A DNA stretch of 64,000 nt from Taklimakanibacter albus. Lineage in GTDB: Bacteria > Pseudomonadota > Alphaproteobacteria > Rhizobiales > Aestuariivirgaceae. A program made the translations under genes and the position numbers. Where the stretch lies: assembly GCF_016595235.1 (NCBI RefSeq), contig NZ_JAENHL010000006.1:1178001-1242000 (forward strand), given 5' to 3'. The notes beneath the pieces were generated by a model, which was given only the letters and a program-made list of their open reading frames with translations, did no database searches and was not told where the DNA came from. Below, piece by piece: positions 24,686-32,942 of the stretch (within the stretch, counting starts at the first letter, position 1; each line of letters starts with the position of its first letter).

Positions 24686-24812
24686 TAGAGCCCTTCCCGT
24701 TTTGGTCGAACCGTTTCGGTTCGGTCAAAATGGGAAGAAGGGCTCGAAATCAAATAATCTGGAGCGCTTCCTTATCGCCAAAGTCGAGCAACTTTGGCGG
24801 GAAGCGCTCTAG
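24686..24812. repeat. RIME-like palindromic element, copy 1
   Basis: 127 bp, bounded by TAGAG and CTCTAG, with two long hairpins. Hairpin 1 pairs 24688-24711 with 24715-24745; hairpin 2 pairs GAGCGCTTCC and CGCCAAAGT with ACTTTGGCG and GGAAGCGCTC. Copy 2 is at 44322-44448 with compensatory changes. The two-palindrome plan resembles RIME elements of rhizobia. Confidence 0.88.
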
Positions 24813-24863
24813 CCCTTGGACTTCAGCTTGACGCATCACGACGTCTGCTGGCAGGGAGTGTCG

Positions 24864-25841
24864 ATGACCATGACGCGTGAGTCCGCCTCGTTTCGCCTGC
24901 GGACCGATGCCCTTCCGGCGCGCGACCGCGTCGAGATCATGCGCGAAGTCTATGGCCGCACCGTGCTCAAGGTCGATGTCGATCCGGTGGCGCCGCTTGC
25001 CGTCGACATGACACTGCGCGGCCTGCCCGGTGTCGGCATCGCCATCGGCTCCAGCTCGCAATTGCGCGCGCATCGCTCGACCGCCTTGATCGACAATGAC
25101 GATGTGATCCTGCTCTTGGCACGGTCGGGCGCCAGCCTGATGAAGCATCGCGGCCGCGAGGAATCCGTCAATGAAGGCCAGGCGCTGATCATGAGCGGCG
25201 GCGAAGTCGGCATCAGCCAGATCCAGCCGGGCGGCTTGCACTTTATCAATATGAGCTTCTCGATGCGCAAGCTGGCGCCCCTGGTCGGCGATCCGGGTGC
25301 CGTCTTCATGCGGCCGCTTCCGACCGACAGCGCGCCGATGCGGCTGCTGATCGATTATGTGCAGGCGGTGCAGGCCATCGATCGCGAGGCGCCTGCCGAA
25401 ATGTGGCACCTCGCGGCGACACATATGATCGACCTGATGGCCGTCGCGATGGGGGCGACGCGCGATGCCACCGAGATCGCCCGCGGCCGCGGCGTGCGGG
25501 TGGCGCGGCTGCGCGCCATCAAGGCCGACATCATTGCGCATGGCGCGAATTTGTCGACCGACCAGATCGCCGCGCGCCATCGTCTGTCACCGCGTTATGT
25601 GCGCAAGCTGTTCGAAGGCGAAGGCACGTCACTGTCCGACTTCATGCTGTCGCAACGGCTCGAGCGCGCGCATCGCCTCCTGAGCGATCCGCGCCAGGCG
25701 GGCGCGACCATCACGGCCATCGCCTTCGAGGCCGGCTTCAACGACCTGTCCTATTTCAACCGTGCCTTCCGGCGCCGTTATGCCGTGACGCCGACGGATG
25801 TGCGTGCCGCGGTGAAAAAGGCGCGCGACGACGAAACGTAA
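24864..25841 (+). CDS. AraC-family regulator, duplicated copy A
   Basis: A 325-residue regulator. The N-terminal sensing domain resembles AraC_binding_2 (about residues 20-190). The double HTH spans about residues 220-320: LSTDQIAARHRLSPRYVRKLFEGEG and ITAIAFEAGFNDLSYFNRAFRRRY. It is about 75% identical by eye to the gene at 26958-27935, of equal length. GGGAG lies 6 bases before the ATG at 24864. It is divergent from the small-protein operon at 24396-24554, its probable target. Confidence 0.92.
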   Translation: MTMTRESASFRLRTDALPARDRVEIMREVYGRTVLKVDVDPVAPLAVDMTLRGLPGVGIAIGSSSQLRAHRSTALIDNDDVILLLARSGASLMKHRGREESVNEGQALIMSGGEVGISQIQPGGLHFINMSFSMRKLAPLVGDPGAVFMRPLPTDSAPMRLLIDYVQAVQAIDREAPAEMWHLAATHMIDLMAVAMGATRDATEIARGRGVRVARLRAIKADIIAHGANLSTDQIAARHRLSPRYVRKLFEGEGTSLSDFMLSQRLERAHRLLSDPRQAGATITAIAFEAGFNDLSYFNRAFRRRYAVTPTDVRAAVKKARDDET

Positions 25842-25846
25842 CGCGC

Positions 25847-26365
25847 TCAACGCCGGCTATAGACGCCGCTCGCCTCGCCGGAAGAATCGGTGATGCGCAA
25901 ACTGCCGCCCTCAAGGCGCCAATGGTGCGAAACCGGCTTCAGATCGGAGGGATCAAACTTCCAGGTGCCGGTGAGGTCCGGCCGGCAGTCATTCACGGAT
26001 TTGTAGGTCCCGGCCGACGGCGTGAAGACGATCGTGCCGCCGTTCACCTTTATCCTCCCATCTTTCAACTCCAGCGACCGGATCTGGCCACAGCCGTCCA
26101 CCAAACCAGACTGGAACAGAGCAAAAGTGGTACGGCCGTCGGGCTTGAAGTCGAAGGAGATGCTGCCGCCGCTGCCCGGGGCGCAGTGATTGAAGTCGGC
26201 ACAATATTCGCCGATGGCGACGGCGAAGCCCCATTTGCCGACGAGTTCGGGCGGGACCAGCCCCGCGCTTTCCGCCGGAACGCCGGTGATGATCGCCCAC
26301 CCGGTCGCTGCCGCGACGAGCAGCATGCCGATATGCCGCTGCCGCTTGCCGGATTGCCTCAGCAT
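25847..26365 (-). CDS. secreted protein, duplicated copy B
   Basis: A 172-residue paralogue of the protein at 23860-24396. It shares LVGKWGFA, GSISFDFKPDGRT, GTYKSVNDCRPDLTGTW and the end LRITDSSGEASGVYSR, and the same cysteine positions. The N-terminus is hydrophobic (about residues 12-30). The start overlaps the stop of the upstream gene by 7 bases. Confidence 0.75.
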   Translation of the reverse strand: MLRQSGKRQRHIGMLLVAAATGWAIITGVPAESAGLVPPELVGKWGFAVAIGEYCADFNHCAPGSGGSISFDFKPDGRTTFALFQSGLVDGCGQIRSLELKDGRIKVNGGTIVFTPSAGTYKSVNDCRPDLTGTWKFDPSDLKPVSHHWRLEGGSLRITDSSGEASGVYSRR

Positions 26366-26679
26366 CCCTTGCTCGCCTTGACCGTGTTCAGATAGGCGAG
26401 CCGCGTCGTGATGACCTCCGTCACAATGGCTTGTTTGCCGGCGGGAGCCTTGCCGCCATATTTCTTCGCCGCCGGGCTGGCCGTAAGGCCGGTTTCATAA
26501 TTGGCCTCTATCTGCCCGAGCTCGGTGCAGGACATGCTCTGATAGCGCGCTTTCTCCTGCGCGGTGATGACGCCGGCCTGCGCCAGGCCGATGGAGTTGG
26601 CGATCGGATTGCCGCCGACGCAGCCGGATAGGCCGAGGCAGAACAGCGCTGACAATCGCAGGAGGTGTCGCAAGGCCAT
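26359..26679 (-). CDS. small lipoprotein in the duplicated unit B
   Basis: A 106-residue protein with a lipobox-like LSGC at about residue 20 (MALRHLLRLSALFCLGLSGC). The mature part is helical (GVITAQEKARYQSMSCTELGQI) and ends KASKGC. It has no counterpart in unit A, so it was gained by B or lost by A. The ATG overlaps the stop of the MFHL-type gene (TGATG), and its own stop overlaps the next start. Confidence 0.7.
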   Translation of the reverse strand: MALRHLLRLSALFCLGLSGCVGGNPIANSIGLAQAGVITAQEKARYQSMSCTELGQIEANYETGLTASPAAKKYGGKAPAGKQAIVTEVITTRLAYLNTVKASKGC

Positions 26680-26780
26680 CACCTGTCCCCATCGAACCTG
26701 AGTGTGATCAACCAGGCTTGCGCGTCGCACCTTGCGGATGCCAGCGCCGACAGGGTCTTCCAGAAATGGAGATGAAACAT
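26679..26780 (-). CDS. MFHL-type small protein, copy B (33 residues)
   Basis: It begins MFHLHFWKTLSALASARCDA, which agrees with copy A at 12 of 20 positions, and ends RFDGDR. It is coupled to the next gene by TGATG. Conservation between duplicated units, despite divergence elsewhere, supports that it is translated. Confidence 0.55.
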   Translation of the reverse strand: MFHLHFWKTLSALASARCDAQAWLITLRFDGDR

Positions 26781-26957
26781 CGGACCTCACGAGCTGTGAC
26801 CTGAATACGTTCCGGGAATCGAAACGCGGCCGCAACCTAAGGATCGGGCGGACCAAGGGCTCGGACTGAGCGGCCCTCAATTTGGCCAGAACGGCCCTAT
26901 ATTGACGTTTCTCACGGTCGGGCGCATATCCGCGCGCTCGCGGACAGGGAGTTTCCC

Positions 26958-27935
26958 ATGACGACGGCGAGGCAGTCCGCCTCGTATCGACTGCGGACCG
27001 ATGCGCTTCCGGAGAGAGATCGCGTCGAGATCATGCGCGAGATCTATGGCCGCACCGTGCTCAAGGTCGATCTCGATCCGCTTGCCCCGCTCGATGTCGA
27101 CATGACCTTGCGCGCGCTGCCGGGCCTCGGCATCGCCACCGGCCGCTGCACACAGCTGCGCGCGTATCACTCCACACCGTTGATCGACAGCGACGACGTC
27201 GTCCTGCTGGTCGCCTTGTCGGGCGCCAGCCTCATGAAGCATCGCGGCTGCGAGGAGATCGTCAATACCGATCAGGCCGTGATGCTGAGCGGCAGCGAGG
27301 TCGGCAGCAGCCAGATCCAGCCGGGCGGCCTGCGCTTCATCAATATGAGCTTTTCCCTGCGCCGGCTGGCGCCGCTGGTCGGCAATCCCGCGGCCGCGCT
27401 GATGCGGCCCTTGCTTGTCGCTACCGCGCCGATGCGGCTTCTGATCGACTATGTGAGCGCCGTCCAGGCGATGGAGCACGAGGCGCCACCGGAGATCTGG
27501 CGCCTGACGGCGACGCATATCTTCGATCTGATGGCCATGGCGATGGGCGCGACCGGCGATGCGGCCGAAGTCGCCAGGGGCCGCGGCGTGCGGGTGGCGC
27601 GGCTGCGCGCCATCAAGGCCGATATCGCCGCCCATGGCGCTCAGCTTTCGGCCGACGATATCGCCATCCGCCACCGGCTCTCACCGCGTTATGTGCGCAA
27701 GCTGTTCGAGAGTGACGGCACATCTCTTACCGACTTCATATTGGCGCAGCGGCTCGAACGCGCTCACCGCATGCTGAGCGATCCGCGCCAGGCGGGACGC
27801 AACATCACGGCCCTCGCTTTCGAGGCCGGCTTCAACGATCTGTCCTATTTCAACCGCACCTTCCGGCGCCGCTACGGCGCGACACCATCGGAGGTGCGCG
27901 CCACGGCGCAAGGGGCACGCGACGACGAGACGTGA
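26958..27935 (+). CDS. AraC-family regulator, duplicated copy B
   Basis: A 325-residue paralogue of the gene at 24864-25841, with the same domain order. The recognition-helix regions are nearly identical (HRLSPRYVRKLFE, AFEAGFNDLSYFNR), so both may bind similar sites. GGGAG lies 8 bases before the ATG. Upstream, the motif GGCCCTCAA-TTGGCC-AACGGCCCT is shared with copy A and is a candidate operator. Confidence 0.92.
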   Translation: MTTARQSASYRLRTDALPERDRVEIMREIYGRTVLKVDLDPLAPLDVDMTLRALPGLGIATGRCTQLRAYHSTPLIDSDDVVLLVALSGASLMKHRGCEEIVNTDQAVMLSGSEVGSSQIQPGGLRFINMSFSLRRLAPLVGNPAAALMRPLLVATAPMRLLIDYVSAVQAMEHEAPPEIWRLTATHIFDLMAMAMGATGDAAEVARGRGVRVARLRAIKADIAAHGAQLSADDIAIRHRLSPRYVRKLFESDGTSLTDFILAQRLERAHRMLSDPRQAGRNITALAFEAGFNDLSYFNRTFRRRYGATPSEVRATAQGARDDET

Positions 27936-28023
27936 GCGCGCCGAGATCAAGCAATCCTGGTCTACGCCGAGCGCAGAGCCTTCGCCCTATCCTTGCCGCG
28001 CCATATTGGCGAAGATCATCACC

Positions 28024-28713
28024 ATGAGCACAAACGTACCCTCCGCCTCGGCCTTCACTCGTTATGCGCAAGCCTATGACGCGATGCGCCGCCGCCTTAT
28101 CCCCTGCTTCGACGACCTCTACGGTGCGGCCTTGCGCCTGATCGACGACTGGAAGACGCGCGAGGACTTTCGCGTGCTCGATCTCGGTGCCGGGACCGGC
28201 TTGTTCTCGGCCATGATCCTGGAGCGCTTTCCGAAGGTCCGGCTGCATCTGATCGACGCCTCGTCCGGCATGCTCGATCAGGCCAAAGAGCGCTTCCGCG
28301 GCAACTCGTCCGTCACCTTCGGCATCCGCGACATGGCGACATCCAATCTGGACGGCCCTTGGGACGTCATCGTGTCGGCGCTCGCCATCCACCACATTGA
28401 CGATCACGCCAAGCAGTCACTGTTTGCACGCGTCGCCGCTAGTCTCGAGCCCGGCGGCCTGTTCGTCAATGCCGAGCAGGTTCGGGGTCCGACGCCGGAA
28501 GCGGAAGACCGTTATGTCCGTTTCTGGCATGCCGACATCCGCGCCGCCGGTGTTTCCGAAGAAGAGATCGCCGGCGCCGCCGAACGCATGGCCTTCGACC
28601 GCTGTGCATCCGTCGAGGCGCAGCTTGCCTGGATGCGCGCGGCGGGCCTGCACGATGTCGATTGCAGCTTCAAGTCCTGGCGCTTCGCGGTGCTGAGCGG
28701 GCGCCGAGCCTGA
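28024..28713 (+). CDS. class I SAM-dependent methyltransferase
   Basis: A 229-residue enzyme. SAM motif I is VLDLGAGTGLFS near residue 52; HLIDASSGMLDQAKERF supplies the ribose-binding acid; VSALAIHHIDD matches motif post-II. The substrate is unknown. The ATG at 28024 is preferred to an upstream TTG at 28006. It converges with the MFS gene of the arsenic operon; the stops are 2 bases apart. Confidence 0.88.
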   Translation: MSTNVPSASAFTRYAQAYDAMRRRLIPCFDDLYGAALRLIDDWKTREDFRVLDLGAGTGLFSAMILERFPKVRLHLIDASSGMLDQAKERFRGNSSVTFGIRDMATSNLDGPWDVIVSALAIHHIDDHAKQSLFARVAASLEPGGLFVNAEQVRGPTPEAEDRYVRFWHADIRAAGVSEEEIAGAAERMAFDRCASVEAQLAWMRAAGLHDVDCSFKSWRFAVLSGRRA

Positions 28714-28715
28714 GC

Positions 28716-29903
28716 CTATCCCCTCGCTTGCATCAGGCGTCCTATTCCCAAAAACGTCACCACCGCGCCGGCCCCCAACGCCATGGTGATCCCGAGGGAC
28801 CAGGTGGCGCCGATCTGTGCCATGCCGGCAGCGAAAGCAAAGGGCGCGGCCGCCGAGACGACCAGACGCGCCGAGGCGACCCGTCCCTGCAGCCTTCCAT
28901 AGCCTTCGCTTCCAAACAGCAGAAGCGGCAAGGTGCCGAGCACGATGCTGAACAGGCCATTGCCCAGGCCGAAGAGAACGGCAAAGGCCATGGCTCCAGT
29001 GACCATCGGCGCCGTCAGAATGAGCACCAGAACCGCACCCGACATCAGGGCCGCCGCGATGGTGGCGAGGATCACCGGCGACAGGTTGCGCCCGAAAGCC
29101 ATGTTGATGAGGCGGCTCGCCACCTGGGACGGGCCGAAGACCGTGGCGATGATGGCCGCCGTGGCGGTGAGGCCCAGCGCCGCCAGCATCGGCACCATGT
29201 GAATGAGAACCGCCGAGGCGACGAAGGACTGGAGCGAGAAGGCCAGGATCATCAGCGCGAAGCCGATCGGCCGCGCGGTGACCGAGAGCCTGCCGATGAC
29301 CGGCTCTGTTCCCGCCGCAATCGCATCCCGGCTGCGCGCCAGTCCCCGCGCCAGCCACGCATGCAGCGGCAGGCAGACCAGAAGATTGAGCGCGGCGAAG
29401 ATCAGATAGACGGAGCGCCATGACATCTGCGTCTCCAGAAAGGCGGTGATCGGCCAGAAAACGGTCGAGGCGAAGCCGCCGATCAAGGTCAGATAGGTGA
29501 TGCTCCGTTGCGCCTGGGCCGGATTGAGCTGCACGAGAAGTGCGAAAGCGGCGCCATACTGGACGAGGCTCGCCGCCACTTCGACGACGACGAGAGTGCC
29601 GACAAAGATGAGCTTGTTGGGCGCCAGGCTGCAGCCGATGAGGGCTGCCGCCGCGCAGGCCGAGCCGATGGTCATCAACCGCCCGGCGCCGTAGCGATCA
29701 ATCAGAATGCCGAACCACGGCGCCGTCAGCCCCCCGACCAGGAGCGAAAGCGACAGGGCCGCGAAGATCCATTCGACCGACCATGTCAGATCGCGCGCCA
29801 TATCCGGCGCCAGGATGCTGAAGGCGTAATAGAGCGTCCCGTAGCCAATGATCTGGGTCACGCCAAGGGCGACGATTGGCGCAATCGATAGGCGTGCATT
29901 CAT
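28716..29903 (-). CDS. MFS transporter in the arsenic operon (ArsK-like?)
   Basis: A 395-residue permease with 12 hydrophobic segments. It opens with QIIGYGTLYYAFSILAPDMA, and GILIDRYGAGRLMTIG is the loop 2-3 MFS motif. It overlaps the acr3 stop by one base (TGATG), so it is the last gene of the arsR-arsC-acr3 operon. By position it could export arsenicals or an organo-arsenic product. ArsK-type MFS proteins fit the context, but I cannot confirm the subfamily from motifs. Confidence 0.82.
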   Translation of the reverse strand: MNARLSIAPIVALGVTQIIGYGTLYYAFSILAPDMARDLTWSVEWIFAALSLSLLVGGLTAPWFGILIDRYGAGRLMTIGSACAAAALIGCSLAPNKLIFVGTLVVVEVAASLVQYGAAFALLVQLNPAQAQRSITYLTLIGGFASTVFWPITAFLETQMSWRSVYLIFAALNLLVCLPLHAWLARGLARSRDAIAAGTEPVIGRLSVTARPIGFALMILAFSLQSFVASAVLIHMVPMLAALGLTATAAIIATVFGPSQVASRLINMAFGRNLSPVILATIAAALMSGAVLVLILTAPMVTGAMAFAVLFGLGNGLFSIVLGTLPLLLFGSEGYGRLQGRVASARLVVSAAAPFAFAAGMAQIGATWSLGITMALGAGAVVTFLGIGRLMQARG

Positions 29904-30961
29904 CAGGCGTTTTCAGACTCGAGGGGCTGCTCTGCGGTGGAACCGCGCTCATACCATGCCTTGGACCGATTCACGATCGCCACGACCGACAGCATGACCG
30001 GCACCTCGACCAGGACGCCGACCACCGTCGCCAGTGCCGCACCGGAGCTGAAGCCGAACAGGCTGATCGCCGCCGCCACCGCAAGCTCGAAGAAGTTCGA
30101 AGCCCCGATCAGGGCGGAGGGACCGGCCACGCAATGCCGCTCGCCCAGGAAGCGATTGAGCAGATAAGCCAGGCCTGAATTGAAATAGACCTGGATCAGG
30201 ATCGGCACCGCGAGAATACCGATGACCAGCGGCTGCGCGATGATCTGTTCGCCCTGGAAGCCGAACAGCAGAACCAGAGTTGCGAGAAGCGCCAGCAGCG
30301 ACAAGGGCTGCAGCTTCTTGAGGAGACGATCGAGCGCCCCCTGCCCGCCGGACGCCAGAAGGAAGCGGCGCAGCAGCTGGGCGGCGATCACGGGAATGAC
30401 GATGTAGAGGCCGACGGAAAGGATCAGCGTGTCCCACGGTACGATGATGGCCGAGAGGCCGAGCAGCAGGCCGACGATCGGCGCAAAGGCCACCACCATG
30501 ATCGCGTCGTTCAGCGCGACCTGCGACAAGGTGAAATGCGGTTCGCCCTTGGTGAGATTGGACCATACGAACACCATGGCCGTGCAGGGTGCGGCGGCCA
30601 GAATGATAAGACCGGCAATATAGGAGTCGATCTGGTCCGCCGGCAGATAGGATCGGAACAGCCAGCCGATAAAGAGCCAGCCGAGCAAGGCCATCGAAAA
30701 TGGCTTCACCGCCCAATTGATGAAGAGCGTCACGCCGATGCCGCGCCAATGGCGGCCGACCTCGCCGAGCGCTGCAAAGTCGATCTTCAGCAGCATCGGC
30801 ACGATCATGAGCCAGATCAGCAAAGCGACAGGAATATTGACCTTGGCTAACTCGGCGGCGCCGATCGCATGGAATATCCCGGGAAACAAATGGCCGAGCG
30901 CCACGCCCGCAATGATGCAGAGCGCCACCCAGACGGTCAGATAACGTTCGAATATCGACAT
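29903..30961 (-). CDS. acr3: ACR3-family arsenite efflux transporter
   Basis: A 352-residue, ten-TM As(III) exporter driven by proton motive force. The family signature with the essential Cys is present (LAAAPCTAMVFVWSNLTKGEP, near residue 130). WAVKPFSMALLGWLF and GASNFFELAVAAAISLFG are also typical of ACR3. It starts 4 bases after the arsC fusion gene, in the arsenic operon. Confidence 0.95.
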   Translation of the reverse strand: MSIFERYLTVWVALCIIAGVALGHLFPGIFHAIGAAELAKVNIPVALLIWLMIVPMLLKIDFAALGEVGRHWRGIGVTLFINWAVKPFSMALLGWLFIGWLFRSYLPADQIDSYIAGLIILAAAPCTAMVFVWSNLTKGEPHFTLSQVALNDAIMVVAFAPIVGLLLGLSAIIVPWDTLILSVGLYIVIPVIAAQLLRRFLLASGGQGALDRLLKKLQPLSLLALLATLVLLFGFQGEQIIAQPLVIGILAVPILIQVYFNSGLAYLLNRFLGERHCVAGPSALIGASNFFELAVAAAISLFGFSSGAALATVVGVLVEVPVMLSVVAIVNRSKAWYERGSTAEQPLESENA

Positions 30962-30965
30962 GAGG

Positions 30966-31889
30966 TCAGAACTTCTTGGTCAGGATTGTCGCGGAAGCCG
31001 GGCAGAGACTGGCGGCTTGCCGCGTCGCCAGAATCGCTTCCGGCACGGCATCGCGGTCCACCGGCGTGAAGCCTTGTTTCTCGAAGAACGGAGCAGCCGA
31101 AGTGGTGATCAGATAACCGCGCCGCGCTCCCGCCTGTGTCGCCTCCGCGATCAGCAGCCGGAGCGTCGTCTCGCCGATCCCGTGGCCCTTATGGTCAGGC
31201 AAAACCACGATCGAGCGCAGCAGCGCGTCGTCGCCGTGCAATTCGTAGCCCGCGAAACCAACCGTCGCGCCGCCACGGATCACCCGGAAGAATCTGCGGC
31301 CCTCTTCCGTCAGGTCGTCGACCGGCAGTTTTTCGCCGGCCAGCGCACCGCGCAATTCCGGCGCGAGACCGTCGATGGGAAGCAAAGCAAGCCACGTCGC
31401 TCCCTCAGCCGAACCGATCCGTTGCAAGTGACGACGCAACACCATGCCGTCGATCGACTCCATGGGCAGGTTCAAGAAGGCAATGATGCGGTTCTTGAGA
31501 TATCTGGCCGCCGTCGAGAAGATGCGCTCCTTCTCGATATCGCTCCCCTCCACCGCGGCGGGATCCTCGATGCCCCAATGGGCAGTCATCGGCTGACCCG
31601 GCCAGATCGGGCACATCTCGCCGGCCGCGCTGTCGCAAACGGTGAAAACGAAATCCATGACCGGGGCGCCCGGCGACGCAAACTCGTCCCATGGCTTCGA
31701 GCGCAGTCCGTCGGTCGGATAATCCAGGGCGGCCAGGACCTTCAGGGCGAAGGGATTGACCCGCCCTTTAGGCTGGCTTCCGGCCGAAAAGGCATTGAAC
31801 CGTCCGGCGCCTTCCTTCCGCAAGATGCTTTCGGCCAGGATCGAGCGGGCGGTATTGCCGGTGCACAGAAACAGGACATTGTACGTCAC
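30966..31889 (-). CDS. arsC: arsenate reductase fused to a GNAT acetyltransferase (ArsC-ArsN2)
   Basis: A 307-residue two-domain protein. Residues 1-140 are the LMW-PTPase type of arsenate reductase (LFLCTGNTARSILAE with the CX5R loop; VCDSAAGEMCPIWPG). Residues about 165-300 are a GNAT fold of ArsN2 type (GGATVGFAGYELHG, SIVVLPDHKGHGIGETTLRLL, TSAAPFFEKQGF). The first reduces arsenate to arsenite; the second may acetylate an arsenic compound or amino acid. It starts at a GTG overlapping the arsR stop (GTGA). Confidence 0.92.
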   Translation of the reverse strand: MTYNVLFLCTGNTARSILAESILRKEGAGRFNAFSAGSQPKGRVNPFALKVLAALDYPTDGLRSKPWDEFASPGAPVMDFVFTVCDSAAGEMCPIWPGQPMTAHWGIEDPAAVEGSDIEKERIFSTAARYLKNRIIAFLNLPMESIDGMVLRRHLQRIGSAEGATWLALLPIDGLAPELRGALAGEKLPVDDLTEEGRRFFRVIRGGATVGFAGYELHGDDALLRSIVVLPDHKGHGIGETTLRLLIAEATQAGARRGYLITTSAAPFFEKQGFTPVDRDAVPEAILATRQAASLCPASATILTKKF

Positions 31890-32239
31890 AGCGCGGCCCC
31901 TTTCACCGGCGTACAGCAGGTGGCGGCCGAAATGACCGGCGCACAGATTTCCGGACGGCCCGAACAGCAATCCTCCATCAGGAAGCGGATGAGGCCGCTC
32001 AACACGTCATATTCTGCACTGTAGATGATCGAACGCGCGTCGCGCCGCGCCGTAACGAGGCCGGCGCGTTCCAGCTCTTTCAGATGGAAGGACACATTCG
32101 AGGCGCTCACTTCCACTTTCTCGGCTATGGCACCGGCAGCGAGGCCCTCAGGGCCGGCGACGACCAGCATGCGCAATATCCGAAGCCTTGTTTCCTGCGA
32201 CAGGGCCGCAAACACGGTTAGGGCTTGACGTTCATCCAT
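31886..32239 (-). CDS. arsR: ArsR-family arsenical-responsive repressor
   Basis: A 117-residue winged-helix repressor. ALSQETRLRILRMLVVAGPEG and VSASNVSFHLKELERAGLV form the HTH. The C-terminal extension has a CC pair and further cysteines (DCCSGRPEIC, TCC), a likely As(III) site, rather than the ELCVCDL motif of the E. coli type. It leads the arsenic operon and is divergent from a DUF6428 gene. Confidence 0.94.
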   Translation of the reverse strand: MDERQALTVFAALSQETRLRILRMLVVAGPEGLAAGAIAEKVEVSASNVSFHLKELERAGLVTARRDARSIIYSAEYDVLSGLIRFLMEDCCSGRPEICAPVISAATCCTPVKGAAL

Positions 32240-32281
32240 ATTTCAATAATCCTATGAATATCGAAATGATGGATAAATGAG
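32240..32281. promoter_or_regulatory. divergent arsR/DUF6428 promoter-operator region
   Basis: Only 42 bases separate the two starts. The AT-rich stretch has an imperfect dyad (ATTTC...GAAAT, about 32241-32267), a plausible ArsR site acting on both genes. Confidence 0.4.
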
Positions 32282-32815
32282 ATGGCGAGCTTTGGCAATG
32301 GTAATATGGCGTCCCTGGCGCCTCTTCCTCTGAATGATCTGACAATCGGTGACTTGCTCGACGGCCTGGCGGCACGTCCAGCCAGCCGCCTGACGTTTCG
32401 ATATGACGGCAAGACAATACGGCGCGGCTATCATGTGACCGAGGTGAAGGCGGGACAGTTCGCCGCTCTCGACTGCGGCGCCAATCCCGAGGCCTGGACC
32501 GAGATATTCATCCAGCTCTGGGATGTCGATGATGCGCCGGATCAGATGACGGCCGGAAAATTCGCCGGCATCATCCGCAAGGTGACCACCCATGTCGCCC
32601 TCGACATGAATGCACGGCTCACCTTCGAGGTGAGCGACGGCATCGGCCCGATGCAGCTTCATCAGGCCAACGGCCCTGTGGCGTCAGACGACGAGATTTT
32701 CGTCGAGCTTTCACCGCGCCCCGCGAGCTGCAAGCCGCGCGATCGCTGGCTGACCGCTCAGAACGAGGCCGCATCGGCCTGCTGCGGACCCAGCAAGTCG
32801 CCATGCTGCGCGTGA
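32282..32815 (+). CDS. DUF6428 family protein
   Basis: A 177-residue protein. I recognise the pattern of a family found beside arsenic operons: RLTFRYDGKTIRRGYHVTEVKAGQFAALDCGANP, then IQLWD, and RPASCKPRDRWL near the end. The tail has a Cys-rich CCGPSKSPCC that could bind As(III) or another soft metal. A second in-frame ATG is at 32306. It is divergent from arsR and so probably induced by arsenic. Confidence 0.82.
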   Translation: MASFGNGNMASLAPLPLNDLTIGDLLDGLAARPASRLTFRYDGKTIRRGYHVTEVKAGQFAALDCGANPEAWTEIFIQLWDVDDAPDQMTAGKFAGIIRKVTTHVALDMNARLTFEVSDGIGPMQLHQANGPVASDDEIFVELSPRPASCKPRDRWLTAQNEAASACCGPSKSPCCA

Positions 32816-32942
32816 GACAGCGATGAACAGACCTCCGAGAAAACCCGGTTACGATTCCTGCGACGCTGACGCCTGCGCCGAGCATTGAGCTCGTCACATT
32901 CGCCTTCGCAGATATCGCGACCTACCTTCTTGGAGATCCCCC

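Noticed and set aside
30960-32024. A 354-codon plus-strand frame across the arsenic operon
   Set aside because: Antisense to arsC/N2 and arsR, which are unmistakable; no protein pattern.
32823-32888. A 21-codon Cys-containing frame just after DUF6428
   Set aside because: Spacing is suggestive, but no ribosome site or homology can be shown.
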